Origin: Mesostigma viride | Lineage: Eukaryota > Streptophyta > Mesostigmatophyceae > Mesostigmatales > Mesostigmataceae | NCBI GenBank assembly: GCA_009746045.1 | Contig: RPFO01000256.1 | Span: forward strand, 1,865,829 to 1,929,828 | Direction: 5' to 3' | DNA: 64,000 bases | Shown here: positions 11,701 through 20,903 of the stretch, piece after piece | Layout: every line of letters starts with the position of its first letter | Numbering within the stretch: the first letter of the stretch is position 1 | Notes under the pieces: model-generated | What the model saw: the letters and a program-made list of their open reading frames with translations, nothing else | Database searches by the model: none | What the model was told of the DNA's origin: nothing | Translations under genes and position numbers: made by a program

Positions 11701-13281
11701 TTACCGGAGCCACTACTTGTGCCATGATTCTCGAGAGCACTGGCGTCCGTCACGAGCTGCGACGAGAACGCGTTGAGCAGCTCCCTCATCCAGTTGACCG
11801 CGAAGAACAAGGCCTGGACCACCACCCGCTGCTGCCCTGCACCCAAGCCGTCCCACCTGCCCTCTGTGACCGCCGCTTTATCCACCAGTTGCAACGGGCA
11901 GCCTAACAACGCATCCATCCCTTCCAAGGGCTCCGCCTCCCCTGCGTGCTCCCTCATGCTGGCCTCAGCTAACAAGCGCAACGCCGGGGCCATCCAGAGG
12001 GCGGAGTCGCGCCGGTCCTTTGTACCAGATGCCAGCATGTCAAACAGTGCCAGCTTGACCGGGGCTTCTTCTCCATCCAGGTTGTACCAGTCTCGACTAC
12101 GCAACTCCACCCCACCGTTGCTTCGTAAGGTAACTGTTCCTGGAAGTGAGTCCGTCCCGGCTCCCATATCTGGCGCACCCGCCGCCGCTTCTGCCCCGTT
12201 ATGGACCACCGAGCCGCGCTCGCCTCCCTCTGCTTCCCCCTCCGCCTCTTCGATGCTCGCGATGAAAGAGCCTTCCACCTCGTTGGAAGCCATGAGGGTC
12301 AGATGGGCCACCAGGCGCGGGTGCAGTGGTGGCACGCCCCCAAATGCTCCACCATTACTGCTGGCATCTGCCACCGCGGACCCTCCCAGCCCTGCTCCTG
12401 CACCTTTCCTAGCGACTCTTCCGGATCCTGGATCTGCATCAGCGGTTGCCATCGAGGAGCTGCCGTTACCCGCACCGTCTTGCTGTTGCTGTTGACCGAT
12501 GGGCTTCCCTCCACCGGCGCCATCCCCCGACTGCAGCATCGCCGCCAGCTCATCGTACAAAAACGCCCTGCCAGGGGGGCAGTGGGCGCACGCCTCCTCG
12601 GTCTGCCGCAGCAGCGCCATGGCCGCGTCGAGGCGGGCCCTAATCCTGGCACGCGCGGCACTAGCCCCCGCACCCGCGGCCGCGGTCGCTGCCTTCTCTT
12701 CTTGGGTGGGGGCGGACCCCAGCTGCGCGAGCAAGGTCACGGCTCCGAGCACACCGATGCGCTTGAACTGGGGCAGGCCGCTGGAGAGCTGTTTCCGGAT
12801 CACGATCATGAGCTCGGGCGGTAGCTGTGGGAGCAGCGACTCGCGTCCGCCAGAAGAAGAGGAGTTGCCGCCACTGCCGGCATTCGCGTCACCGCTGCCC
12901 TTCCCTCCAGCATTGTCCTCGTGGGGGCTCGGATGGGCATCCTTCCCAGCGGCGGCGTTGCGAGGGGATGGTGCGGGGGTCAGCATGGACGTCGGTGCGG
13001 TGGTGGCGGGGTTCGGGGCATCCTCGGCCTGGCTGGTGGCCAGCGCGCCGAATATCTGGAAGACAAGCCGCAGCTGGTCATCGGAGAAGGAGGAGAGGTA
13101 GTCGAGGATGTTGTGGATGAACACGGCAAAGGGGCGCAGCAAGGGGGCGCAGGAACGTGCCAGGTGGGCGAGCGTGCGGAGGGATGCGGTGGCCTCAGGA
13201 CCGTGCGCGCCCGTGTGGGTGAGCAGCGCCGCGAGCACTTCTTGCCTGTGTGCGTGCGGCCGCGAGCGAAACAAAGGGGAT
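8781..13281 (-). CDS. FANCD2: FANCD2 exon 5 (terminal)
   Basis: One 4501 bp exon encoding residues 540-2039. The acceptor is TCTATCGAG|ATCCCC; joining the split Arg codon gives 'RSPLFRSRPHAH'. It contains most of the helical repeats, several long Gly/Ala/Ser inserts, basic Lys/Gly-rich stretches, and an acidic C-terminal tail of about 50 residues ending in DDD before a TAG stop. Many long frames on the opposite strand are GC-driven shadows. Confidence 0.92.
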
Positions 13282-16200
13282 CTCGATAGAAAAAGATCAA
13301 CGAAATGATGAGCGTGTAGCTATCCTGCCTGCATGGCCAGAAGCATGGTGAAAAGATCAAACTGACATGATAGGTTATTAAAACCCGGTCAGAATATAAT
13401 TACACGAATATGGTGGCAAGAGTATGTGTCAACAAGCACGAGGGAAACCAGTATTGTACCAACATGATGGTAGAAAAGAATACAAGGATTAATTGGGAAG
13501 GGGCAGGTAGGCAGACCAAGTAAGGAAGCAAAGCTAGTCAGCGGGTAAGGAAGCAAAGCTAGTCAGCGGGTGACTGGGGAAATATGGCTTGCTTCATTGT
13601 TTGTTTGGTTGTTTGGTTAGTGGGTGGCGGATGGGGTGGGTGGGTAGTTGGGTGGGTGCGTATGCTAAACCATGCCAGGCCATTCACCTACAAATTATTG
13701 ACACGGTTGCATCAATTCCGTCCTAAAAATGGCATTGCGGGGTGGCGCGTGGTGTGTGTGTGTGTGTAATGTTGAGGGTGGGTGCATGGCCAGGTGCGGT
13801 GGGATAGTGGCCACGTGGCTATTCACAAAAATGAATTCCAAGCGGGGTTGTCACAAATAATCACACACGCGAGCATATCCCGGTGAGTGCAATTTGAACT
13901 GTAGGAAGCAGCATGAATGCAGCTATTTATAAAGCCCTTGTAGGAGATACTTATAAAGCCCTTGTAGCATATACTTATAAAGCCCTTGTAGCATATACTT
14001 ATAAAGCCCTTGTTGCATGTCCTTATAAAGCCCTTGTTGCATATCCTTATAAAGCCCTTGTAGCATATACTTATAAAGCTCTTGTAGCATATACTTATAA
14101 AGCTCTTGTAGCATATACTTATAAAGTCCCAGTAGCATAGCTCTTTCGCGAGGGAGAAAATACAGATGAGAGTGGCAGCACAAGTGAGGTGGAAAACAGA
14201 AAGAACCAAGCATGGAACAACACCAAAGCGGCGGAACTAGCCACAGCTACATGCACGTGACCCCTCTGCCAGCCCCAATGTATATACTACACTTGGTAAT
14301 GCAGGACTTAGTAGGCACTTGGAAGTCAGGAGTACCCGGGTGTGAATACCCCATCCCGCATGCACTTCCCCTACTCCAGAACACGTACCCCACCCCACCC
14401 AACGCTCGCCCTACTTTGGACCGTATCTCGCAGGTACGCAGCACACTCTTGGGCTACGGCTTCCCAAGGCGACCCGGAAGGAAGGAGATGGAAGGTGGCA
14501 GGGGGAAGGGGAAAGGCAGCCGGTGGAACGTGTCCCACATAACACGCTCCATACTCTCTCTGGGATGCATGAATTTTCCGGACCGTGGCCGCCTGGGCCT
14601 GATAATGAAACCAACAGATCTCCAATATGTATCCGCATCCCACACGCCACTCACTATACTCTGGGACAGTGAGATATGGTCAAGCACAAAATAAAAATGA
14701 CAGGGGAAATTTTTGTTATGAGCACAAACAACACCCCAACCACACCCTTGCTCACTACAAACTGTGCCCAAACAAGTGTAATTTTTTCGTTTAGGGTCGG
14801 GGATGCACGCACTTCCTAATTAATTAATTAATTAATGCACGCACTCACCGGTGGAAGTCATCCGGGAACCCGCGGAACAGTGCCACGTACAGACCCCCCC
14901 CAAAGGCCCTCATCGCGTCCCCCCCATGGTTACCAGCGGCCGCCACCCCGCCACCCCCCTGTGACGCCGCCAGGAGTTCCCCGGCCACCCGCACCAACTC
15001 CCCAAAATACTCCCGCAGCGCGCCCCCTTGCGTGCCCACCGCGCGATAAAGCAACGACGCCACGTCCGCATACGACCCGAAATGACCCGCCACGATCTTC
15101 CTCTTAAGGACCGCCTCGGCGACCTTGTTCAAAGAGACCATGGCCGCCCCCACTTTCCTGACACCCCCGGGGCCGCCACCCCACGCCGCGGATGCCAGCA
15201 TCGGGCCGCCACCGTAGGTCCCCCCTCCCTGCCGCGCCTGCAGGAGCAGGAGCACCCACAGGTCGACCACTTGGATATCCGCGGGGCAGGTGAGCGCCTC
15301 AACGTCGGACAGGAACTGGGTCCCTGCCAGCCGGTGCCGCGCTAACCCCGAGCACAGCGCGTCGAGGATGGTGGACTTGACCCAGTTGGGTTCCGCGGAT
15401 GCCTGTATGCCCGTCGCGACCGCCTTCCCTTTGTCCTTTTGGGTGGGGCGGGGGGCGGTACTGCCACTGGGGGTCGTGGAGCCTGAGAGGGTGGATCGGC
15501 TGGAGGGGAGCGGGTTGATCTCCATGCCGGCATTCGTGGACAGGAACGCGAGCGACTTGCGCAGCGCTTGGACGATCTGGGGTGTGCGTGGGGGGCAGGA
15601 TTACATTCAGTTCACAGAATTAGTTGTTGTGTTGTGAGACAGTCATTCCCGCGTTAAGTTTCGATCGCCGGGATCCCTTAATCTATGCGTCGTGACTTAA
15701 CCGTAACGCAACTCGGGAACGTAACTTAACGGTAGAACTAGGCTAGCAGCCCACCCCCTCCTCCTCTGACGGACTTCTATACGGCATTCGACAGCTCACG
15801 TCAAGCCCGATTCAGCCTCAGGGTCAAGGCCGCTCAAAGTACGGGATTTTGTACCAGAATCTGGATGCGGCGCAGCTGGGCGCTGCGGGCCTGTCTCGTA
15901 CGCTTGGGTAATAGGCTGATAGCATCATTGGCAGCTGCGACTTTGCTAGTTCAGTTCAGTTCAGTTGCGGCTGAGCAGTTCATCTTTCCAAGTCCCAGCT
16001 ATCGATAACTATGTTCTATGTTCCGAATTCCCTGCTGAGCTCGGCCTAATTGCTACCTATTAACTGGAGCATTCAGCACGGTATTTTGATTTTTGCAGCT
16101 TATACTACATTACCATAGCGGGTCCCCTAGTCCGGAGTCCAGACGTCCGGCCTTGGGCCAAAAAATGGCCTCCTCAACGGCCAAAGGCAGCCTGACGCCT

Positions 16201-19200
16201 ACAGCTTGGTTCAATCCCGCTTCAAATTATGATGTCACCTAGGCTTAAGGTACGGTCGCTGCCCGCATTTCTGCGTCGTAACTTAACGCGGGAACGTAAC
16301 CATAAGAATCGCAACTTAACGCGTGAATGACTGGAGTATCAGAACACTTGTGATTGGTGTAACAAAAAGACAATTGACCTGTGTGGACTTGCACGATCGG
16401 GTGTACATACGGGGGAGGATCACATCAGTTGATGGTTATAGCTTCTGCGTCAAAAGTGATGTTGCTAGCGTATTAGCGATGGGTATAACGGACTCACCAG
16501 GGACTAGCACAGCCCGCTGCCGGTGTGGTGGCGGGCATTGCAGGAAATAAGGAAATACTATCACCGTAGCCAAAATGATTAGAGGGCTCTTGGTATAATT
16601 TGAGCGATGAATGCCATCCCCAGGCAACACGGCAGTCCCCGCAGGTTCAGCTTGAAGGGGGGGAAATGGAGAGGATGGGAAGAGGATGAATGTAACTCGA
16701 GAAGGATGTCCAAGAGCCCACAGCGGTGATACTGCTACCAACACGATGCCACTGCCAGGAAATCCACGTTCAGGGTGCCCATGCCGGCCGGAACCCGATC
16801 GACAATACAACTTTCATACCACCGATCCCTAGCCACCTTATGTCAACTTGTCGATCTTTTCCACGAGACCACCCTCCGGCCTCCATCTTCCCTCGACTGC
16901 CCTTGTGAGGGCAACTAGCAACTCCCCGGAAAGACCTCCCTTCCCAAGGCTGCCGCATGCCCTCACCCACCCCGTCCTGCCGCACGATCTCACTTATCCC
17001 ATCATGCCGCACGCCCTGGCTCACCCTGCCCTGCCGTACGCCCTGGCTCACCCTGCCCTGCCGCACGCCCTGGCTCACCCCGTTGCCTCGCCTACCCTCA
17101 CACGCCCACCTGCCACGCGTTTCCCTCGCTAAGCAGGTCCAATGACCATCACTATACGGCTGCGATGTCACGGCTGTCTCAAACGGGCGCGGGAACGGTG
17201 CTTTCCCGCAAGCTGGCTCACCTGCGCCAGGGTTGTCCCCGCACACCAAGAGACGCCTCATTGCCTGCTATGTTTCCCATGAAGCCCAACTAATCTGCCC
17301 GACAACGCCTTCCGTCCCGTTCTGCAACAAGAAGCAGATAATCACGACCGCTCTCCACATGTTCCACCCGCCGGCTAGTGTACAGCATGGGGCCTATTCC
17401 CAAGGGCCAAGCTCACCTGTTCCACGTTATCTTCCGCCGCATTCTGCAACAGGAAACGGATCACCACCGGCAGATCCCCCGCCCCTGCCGAGGCCAGGCA
17501 CCCCATGCCGGCCGCCACCGCGTTGGCCAGCAGCTCCCTCTCGGGGCACAGCTGCGCTAGCGCGTCCAGCACAGGGGCGGTGCTGGCCACGGGGTCTTGC
17601 TGTAGTAGTGCCAGCAATGATTCGACCACCGCGGCGTGCTGGTCGACGGGGGTGATGTCGGGCAGTAACGAGAGCAGGTCGTTGCGCAGGTCGGGGGGGC
17701 ACAGTGGGAGCATGTCGAGTAGCTTGGACGTGAGCGCGGCCGGCTCCTCGACAAACTCTGTGGGGGGGGGAGGCGCGGGCAACGATTCATGGAAGGGGGC
17801 ATGTATGGTTGTAACATCGCTACTGTCGTTGCCAGTGTGGGGGGAGGTAAGGGAGGAGGAGGGGGAAGAGGGGAAGGACGAGGGAAGGACGAGGGGTAGG
17901 ACGAGGGGTAGGACAAGGGGAAGGACGAGGGGGAGGACGAGGGGGAGGACGACGAGGAGGAGGTAACGGAGGAGGCGGGGGAGGAGGGGAGGGGGGAGGA
18001 GGGGGAGGAGGGGGAGGGGGGGAGGAGGGGAGGAGGGGGAGGAGGGGGAGGAGGGGGAGGAGGGGGAGGAGGGGGAGGAGGGGAGGAGGGGGAGGAGGGG
18101 AGGAGGGGGAGGAGGGGAGGAGGGGAGGAGGAGGGGAGGAGGGAGGAGGGGGAGGAGGAGGGGAGGAGGAGGGGGAGGAGGGGGAGGAGGGGAGGAGGAG
18201 GGGGAGGAGGGGGAGGAGGGGGAGGAGGGGGAGGAGGGGGAGGAGGGGGAGGAGGGGAGGAGGGGAGGAGGGGGAGGAGGGGGAGGAGGGGAGGAGGGGG
18301 AGGAGGGGAGGAGGGGGAGGAGGGGGAGGAGGGGGAGGAGGGGAGGAGGGGGAGGAGGGGAGGAGGGGAGGAGGGGGAGGAGGGGAGGAGGGGGAGGAGG
18401 GGAGGAGGGGAGGAGGGGAGGAGGGGAGGAGGGGGAGGAGGGGGAGGAGGGAATGGAGGAGGGTGAACCAACAGAGGGGGGGAGGAGCATATGATATTAT
18501 GCTTAATGGATCCTAAGAAGGATAGGATGAGGATAAGGTTGAAATGGGAGTGGGCGCATCATTATGGTCATCCCTATGTAGGGCAACTTTGGCACTGCAC
18601 ATCCGATGCTCAGTGTACCCATGCGCTTCCTTTTGGCCTGTTGCATGCAAAAAAGGGACATTTCGAGGGTGTGTTGTGTGTCCATGCAAGCCCTTCTGCC
18701 ATCCCAACAAGCCTTTTTATTTCCGTAACCTGGGAAAGAAGATGATAAGCAACTTAACAAGTACCGCTGGACATGGGGCAGAGCTCCCATGAAGTTAACA
18801 AGGTCAAATGTTTACTTTGCCAGTCTATTTTTTTCTCGTACTGACATGCCATGGATGCTTGATGGATGCGGCGTGATAAACACGTGCTAAACCGTAGTAA
18901 ACACGGGGCTCACCTAGCCAGCGGAGCTGGCTGATGATGAGCTGCGGCAAGCTGGTGGCTTGCAGGTTGCGAGAGTCCTCATCCGCCAGGAGCTCTGGCA
19001 GTTTCTCGAGCAGGATATTTATAACTTGGGATTGGATGCAGGGGACGCCAAGCATTACCTGCGCCCAACGAATAACGTAAAGAAAGCTATCTTGATGTCG
19101 TGGAACGGCGAAAAGTTTCACGAGAAAAGATTTTTGCGCCGGCTCAGTCCACACCACATGTTGGCACAAGGGAGACTTACCCTGACAACGCTATCGGAAG

Positions 19201-19585
19201 GGACGTTCGGACCTCTAATTGGAGTAAGCAGGCTATGGATTTCCTTCTCCAAGCTAAAATGAGCCTCAAAACACCGAAGGAAGGAATCCGCGAGCCCGCG
19301 AGACGGCGACAATTTGGAGCAAAGGTGGCGTCCGAGCGACCTAGGGTCCTCTGAGAAAGAGCACGAATCGGCGACCGTGCAGCCACCGCTGGCGAGAAGC
19401 GATAGGAACGAATCCATGGGAGTACGAGCTCCACCCGCGGAATGCAAGGGGTTCACTGCTGATATACGCCGGGATGGTGAACCTATGACGTTCGCTCTTG
19501 CCGGCAACGTGCGATTTTCTCCCCCGTCTCCTGGCGTTGCAGGCCGCTTGGGCGTAAGTGGAGAGCTCGAAGGGGATTGATGCAT
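8781..19585 (-). CDS. FANCD2: Fanconi anaemia group D2 protein homologue, five exons
   Basis: FANCD2 pairs with FANCI as a DNA clamp. Monoubiquitination by the FANCL complex locks it on DNA at stalled forks and interstrand cross-links. Exons on the minus strand are 19585-19181, 19058-18914, 17757-17417, 15576-14849 and 13281-8781. All introns are GT-AG, phases 0, 1, 0 and 2 agree, and the total is 2040 codons with the stop. Animal FANCD2 is about 1450 residues; the excess is Gly/Ala/Ser-rich insertions in the last exon. Diagnostic stretches are 'LPQLIISQLRWL', 'GDLPVVIRFLLQNA', 'VLKRKIVAG' (lysine equivalent to human K561), 'FIHNILDYLSSFSDDQLRL', 'IVIRKQLSSGLPQFKRIGVLG' and an acidic tail with 'EEDGEEGEE', resembling the EDGE motif. 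The start at 19585 is the most upstream ATG; 19417 is an alternative. It is transcribed divergently from the BTB gene at 20621. Confidence 0.93.
13925..14141. repeat. 24 bp minisatellite in FANCD2 intron 4, nine units
   Basis: Nine tandem copies of a 24 bp unit with the core TATAAAGCCCTTGTAGCATA, the last units diverged. Each copy carries a TATAAA. In one plus frame it would read as a repeated 'YKALVAYT' peptide, but there is no sign that this is translated. It lies within intron 4 of FANCD2. Confidence 0.9.
14816..14837. repeat. TTAATTAA run beside the exon 4 donor
   Basis: (TTAA)n run of about 20 bp, starting about 11 bp inside the intron after the FANCD2 exon 4 donor site. The same motif marks many junctions in this window. 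Confidence 0.7.
14849..15576 (-). CDS. FANCD2: FANCD2 exon 4, with the ubiquitination site
   Basis: 728 bp. The acceptor is ACCCCAG|ATCGTC and the donor CACCG|GTGAGT, phase 2. It encodes 'IVQALRKSLAF', 'WVKSTILDALCSGLARH', 'DIQVVDLWVLLLL' and 'VLKRKIVAGHFGSYADVASL'. The last aligns with human 'VLRNKIRSG', placing the modified lysine at about residue 457. Confidence 0.92.
15097..15099 (-). other. FANCD2: codon of the predicted monoubiquitinated lysine (~K457) of FANCD2
   Basis: The AAG codon lies in 'VLKRKIVAG'. By alignment to human 'VLRNKIRSG' it is the counterpart of K561, the target of the FANCL/UBE2T ubiquitin ligase. Conservation suggests that the regulatory step, not only the scaffold, is present in this organism. 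Confidence 0.75.
15640..16333. mobile_element. candidate MITE in FANCD2 intron 3
   Basis: The left end begins CAGTCATTCCCGCGTTAAGT at 15640 and the right end, inverted, begins CAGTCATTCACGCGTTAAGT at 16333. That is about 26 bp of inverted repeat with few mismatches, 694 bp apart. Sub-terminal copies of the CGTAACTTAACG type motif occur near 15690 and 16280. No protein is encoded. No clear target duplication is seen, so the superfamily is open. Confidence 0.6.
16965..17085. repeat. minisatellite in FANCD2 intron 3
   Basis: Three to four tandem units of about 27 bp with the core CTGCCGCACGCCCTGGCTCA. It lies between exons 3 and 4 of FANCD2. Confidence 0.75.
17417..17757 (-). CDS. FANCD2: FANCD2 exon 3
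   Basis: 341 bp. The acceptor follows a C-rich tract, CCCACAG|AGTTTG, and the donor is GAACAG|GTGAGC, phase 0. It encodes 'FVEEPAALTSKLLDMLPLC' through 'GDLPVVIRFLLQNAAEDNVEQ', matching the human region around 'EDLPVIIKFILHSV'. Confidence 0.9.
17835..18470. repeat. 630 bp polypurine tract (GGGGGAGGA)n in FANCD2 intron 2
   Basis: Almost uninterrupted purines on the plus strand, made of GGGGGAGGA and GGGGAGGAG units; from about 17850 the start is interspersed with GGACGAGGG units. On the FANCD2 sense strand it is a C/T tract. Such mirror-repeat polypurine DNA can form triplexes, and the G-rich strand quadruplexes. Long Pro/Ser reading frames across it are compositional artefacts. Confidence 0.92.
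18914..19058 (-). CDS. FANCD2: FANCD2 exon 2
   Basis: 145 bp. The acceptor is GCGCAG|GTAATG and the donor CTAG|GTGAGC, phase 1. It encodes 'VINILLEKLPELLADE' and 'LPQLIISQLRWL', which align with the human stretch containing 'LFEKLPEYFF' and 'IPRLIVSQLKWL'. The next intron holds the long polypurine tract. Confidence 0.9.
19181..19585 (-). CDS. FANCD2: FANCD2 exon 1
   Basis: 135 codons. It encodes a Ser/Pro-rich start and 'MDSFLSLLASGGCTVADSCS', then the N-terminal helical part. The donor is AGG|GTAAGT at 19180, phase 0. The conserved region begins only after the in-frame ATG at 19417, so the first 56 residues are less certain. Confidence 0.8.
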
Positions 19586-20620
19586 GTTGCCTCAATTCAT
19601 GTAAAAAAGGTGTTTCTTCCGCTCCTTAGTAGATGGGCAGCGGAAATTTGCTGACATGCACTACACGCTACATGTTCTTCTCCGTGTTTTCCTCCGCACC
19701 AAGATAAGATTCCAGTATGTCCAAGCTGTAAGTTTGAAATTTCAGAACTTTAAATTACCTAGAGAAGGGCATCTAAGAGAAAGGGGTAAGCAAGTCTGAT
19801 CAGAATAAGTGTTGCACAGTTCTGTTTGTTTCAGCCATTTCAACTTTCATAGCCATATACCCAGGACGAAATGAAAGACAAGCATCACAATTCACAGAGA
19901 GGGCGCCAGCTTTGAATTTTAAGACCCGTAGACCCCGGTTCCGAATCTAGTTTTCTTACGTGAGGACTCGGCATGCTACGTAATGCTAATCTACACACCG
20001 CGGGAAAGTACCTGGATCATGATAGATGTTGTTGTTGTTGTTGTTGTTGTTGTTGCCCAGTGCCCACGCCGCACATGGGCAGCAGATCATGGTAGTAAGT
20101 ACTAGTATTTACTAATTAATTTCTGTAGTATTAACTATCTACCGACGGCTTCACAGGCTCAATCCAGGGCCGTAGAAGCGGGCAGACGTAAGCAGAAGGT
20201 GGAACGCGCGGGAGTCCGATGCTACCATCTGCATGCGCCCTTCGCGCGGAAACGTATGATTGTCGACTTCACAGAGCACACCCACGCGTGCACAAATGGG
20301 CTTAGTGCACTGCGTGAGCCATCGCAAATCACTTATTAGGTAGTTGATAGAATGATAGTTATCAAAGGCAGCCAGTATTATTATGGATACCCGAGAAACA
20401 GAGTACAAGAGTTCCACATAGCAAAACATGCTGTAGATTTTGTCCTGCTACATCTTTTCGTGTGATTTCCATCATAGCACTTTTCCTAGTCCTAGGTCAG
20501 CCCTTATCAATACATGTAAAGACCATTGTTATTAGTTGTAACAACCTACAGATACCTTTTTACCGCAATTTTCCATGCCAAATGTAAATTTACATAGCTA
20601 ATTCACGGTGCTGTTAAAAA
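19586..20620. promoter_or_regulatory. shared upstream region of FANCD2 and the BTB gene
   Basis: A 1 kb gap between divergent start codons that should hold both promoters. A (TTG)n microsatellite occupies 20028-20055. No strong TATA box can be tied to either start. No other gene or repeat is recognised. Confidence 0.5.
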
Positions 20621-20903
20621 ATGGGAGAGGAGGCGGAGGAATTACCGCCTGCAGAGACCACTCAACCCCAGGAGACATTACCTCCTGCAGAGAGCAGTCA
20701 ACCGGAGGGGAAATCACATCCTGCAGAGAGCAGTCGACCGGAGGAGAGACCGGCCATTCCGTTCAGAGCCCCGGTTCGTCTTAACGTCGGAGGTTCACCC
20801 TTCACGACAAGCTATGGGACTCTTGTGGCTCGAGAGCCGGACTCCCACCTGGCGAAGTTGTTTCTGTCAATCACGGAAGTGGACAACAGCGGCTATTTTT
20901 TCG
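20621..20903 (+). CDS. BTB/T1 protein exon 1
   Basis: 94 codons plus one base. It ends in 'GYFF' and a G, with donor TTCG|GTAAAT. It contains the first half of the T1 domain, 'LNVGGSPFTTS'. The repeat of CCTGCAGAGA-type units near 20648-20735 makes the Pro/Glu-rich start. Confidence 0.88.

Noticed and set aside
9153-13120. Many long plus-strand frames opposite FANCD2 exon 5
   Set aside because: GC-rich shadow frames with low-complexity Pro/Ser/Arg composition and no recognisable domains.
13925-14141. CRISPR-like array
   Set aside because: Units are contiguous without unique spacers, and the context is a eukaryotic intron.
13913-14209. Repeat proteins 'YKALVAYT' (plus) and 'YKYMLQGL' (minus)
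   Set aside because: Translation of a 24 bp minisatellite inside an intron; no start context or homology.
14816-14837. TTAATTAA runs as cloning or assembly linkers
   Set aside because: Lengths and flanks vary, one lies in an intron next to a proper splice donor, and several are part of homologous repeats. Not fully excluded without raw reads.
17375-18490. Long Pro/Ser-rich frames on the minus strand
   Set aside because: The region is a polypurine/polypyrimidine tract within an intron; every frame is open because of composition. Only the 17417-17757 part is coding, as FANCD2 exon 3.
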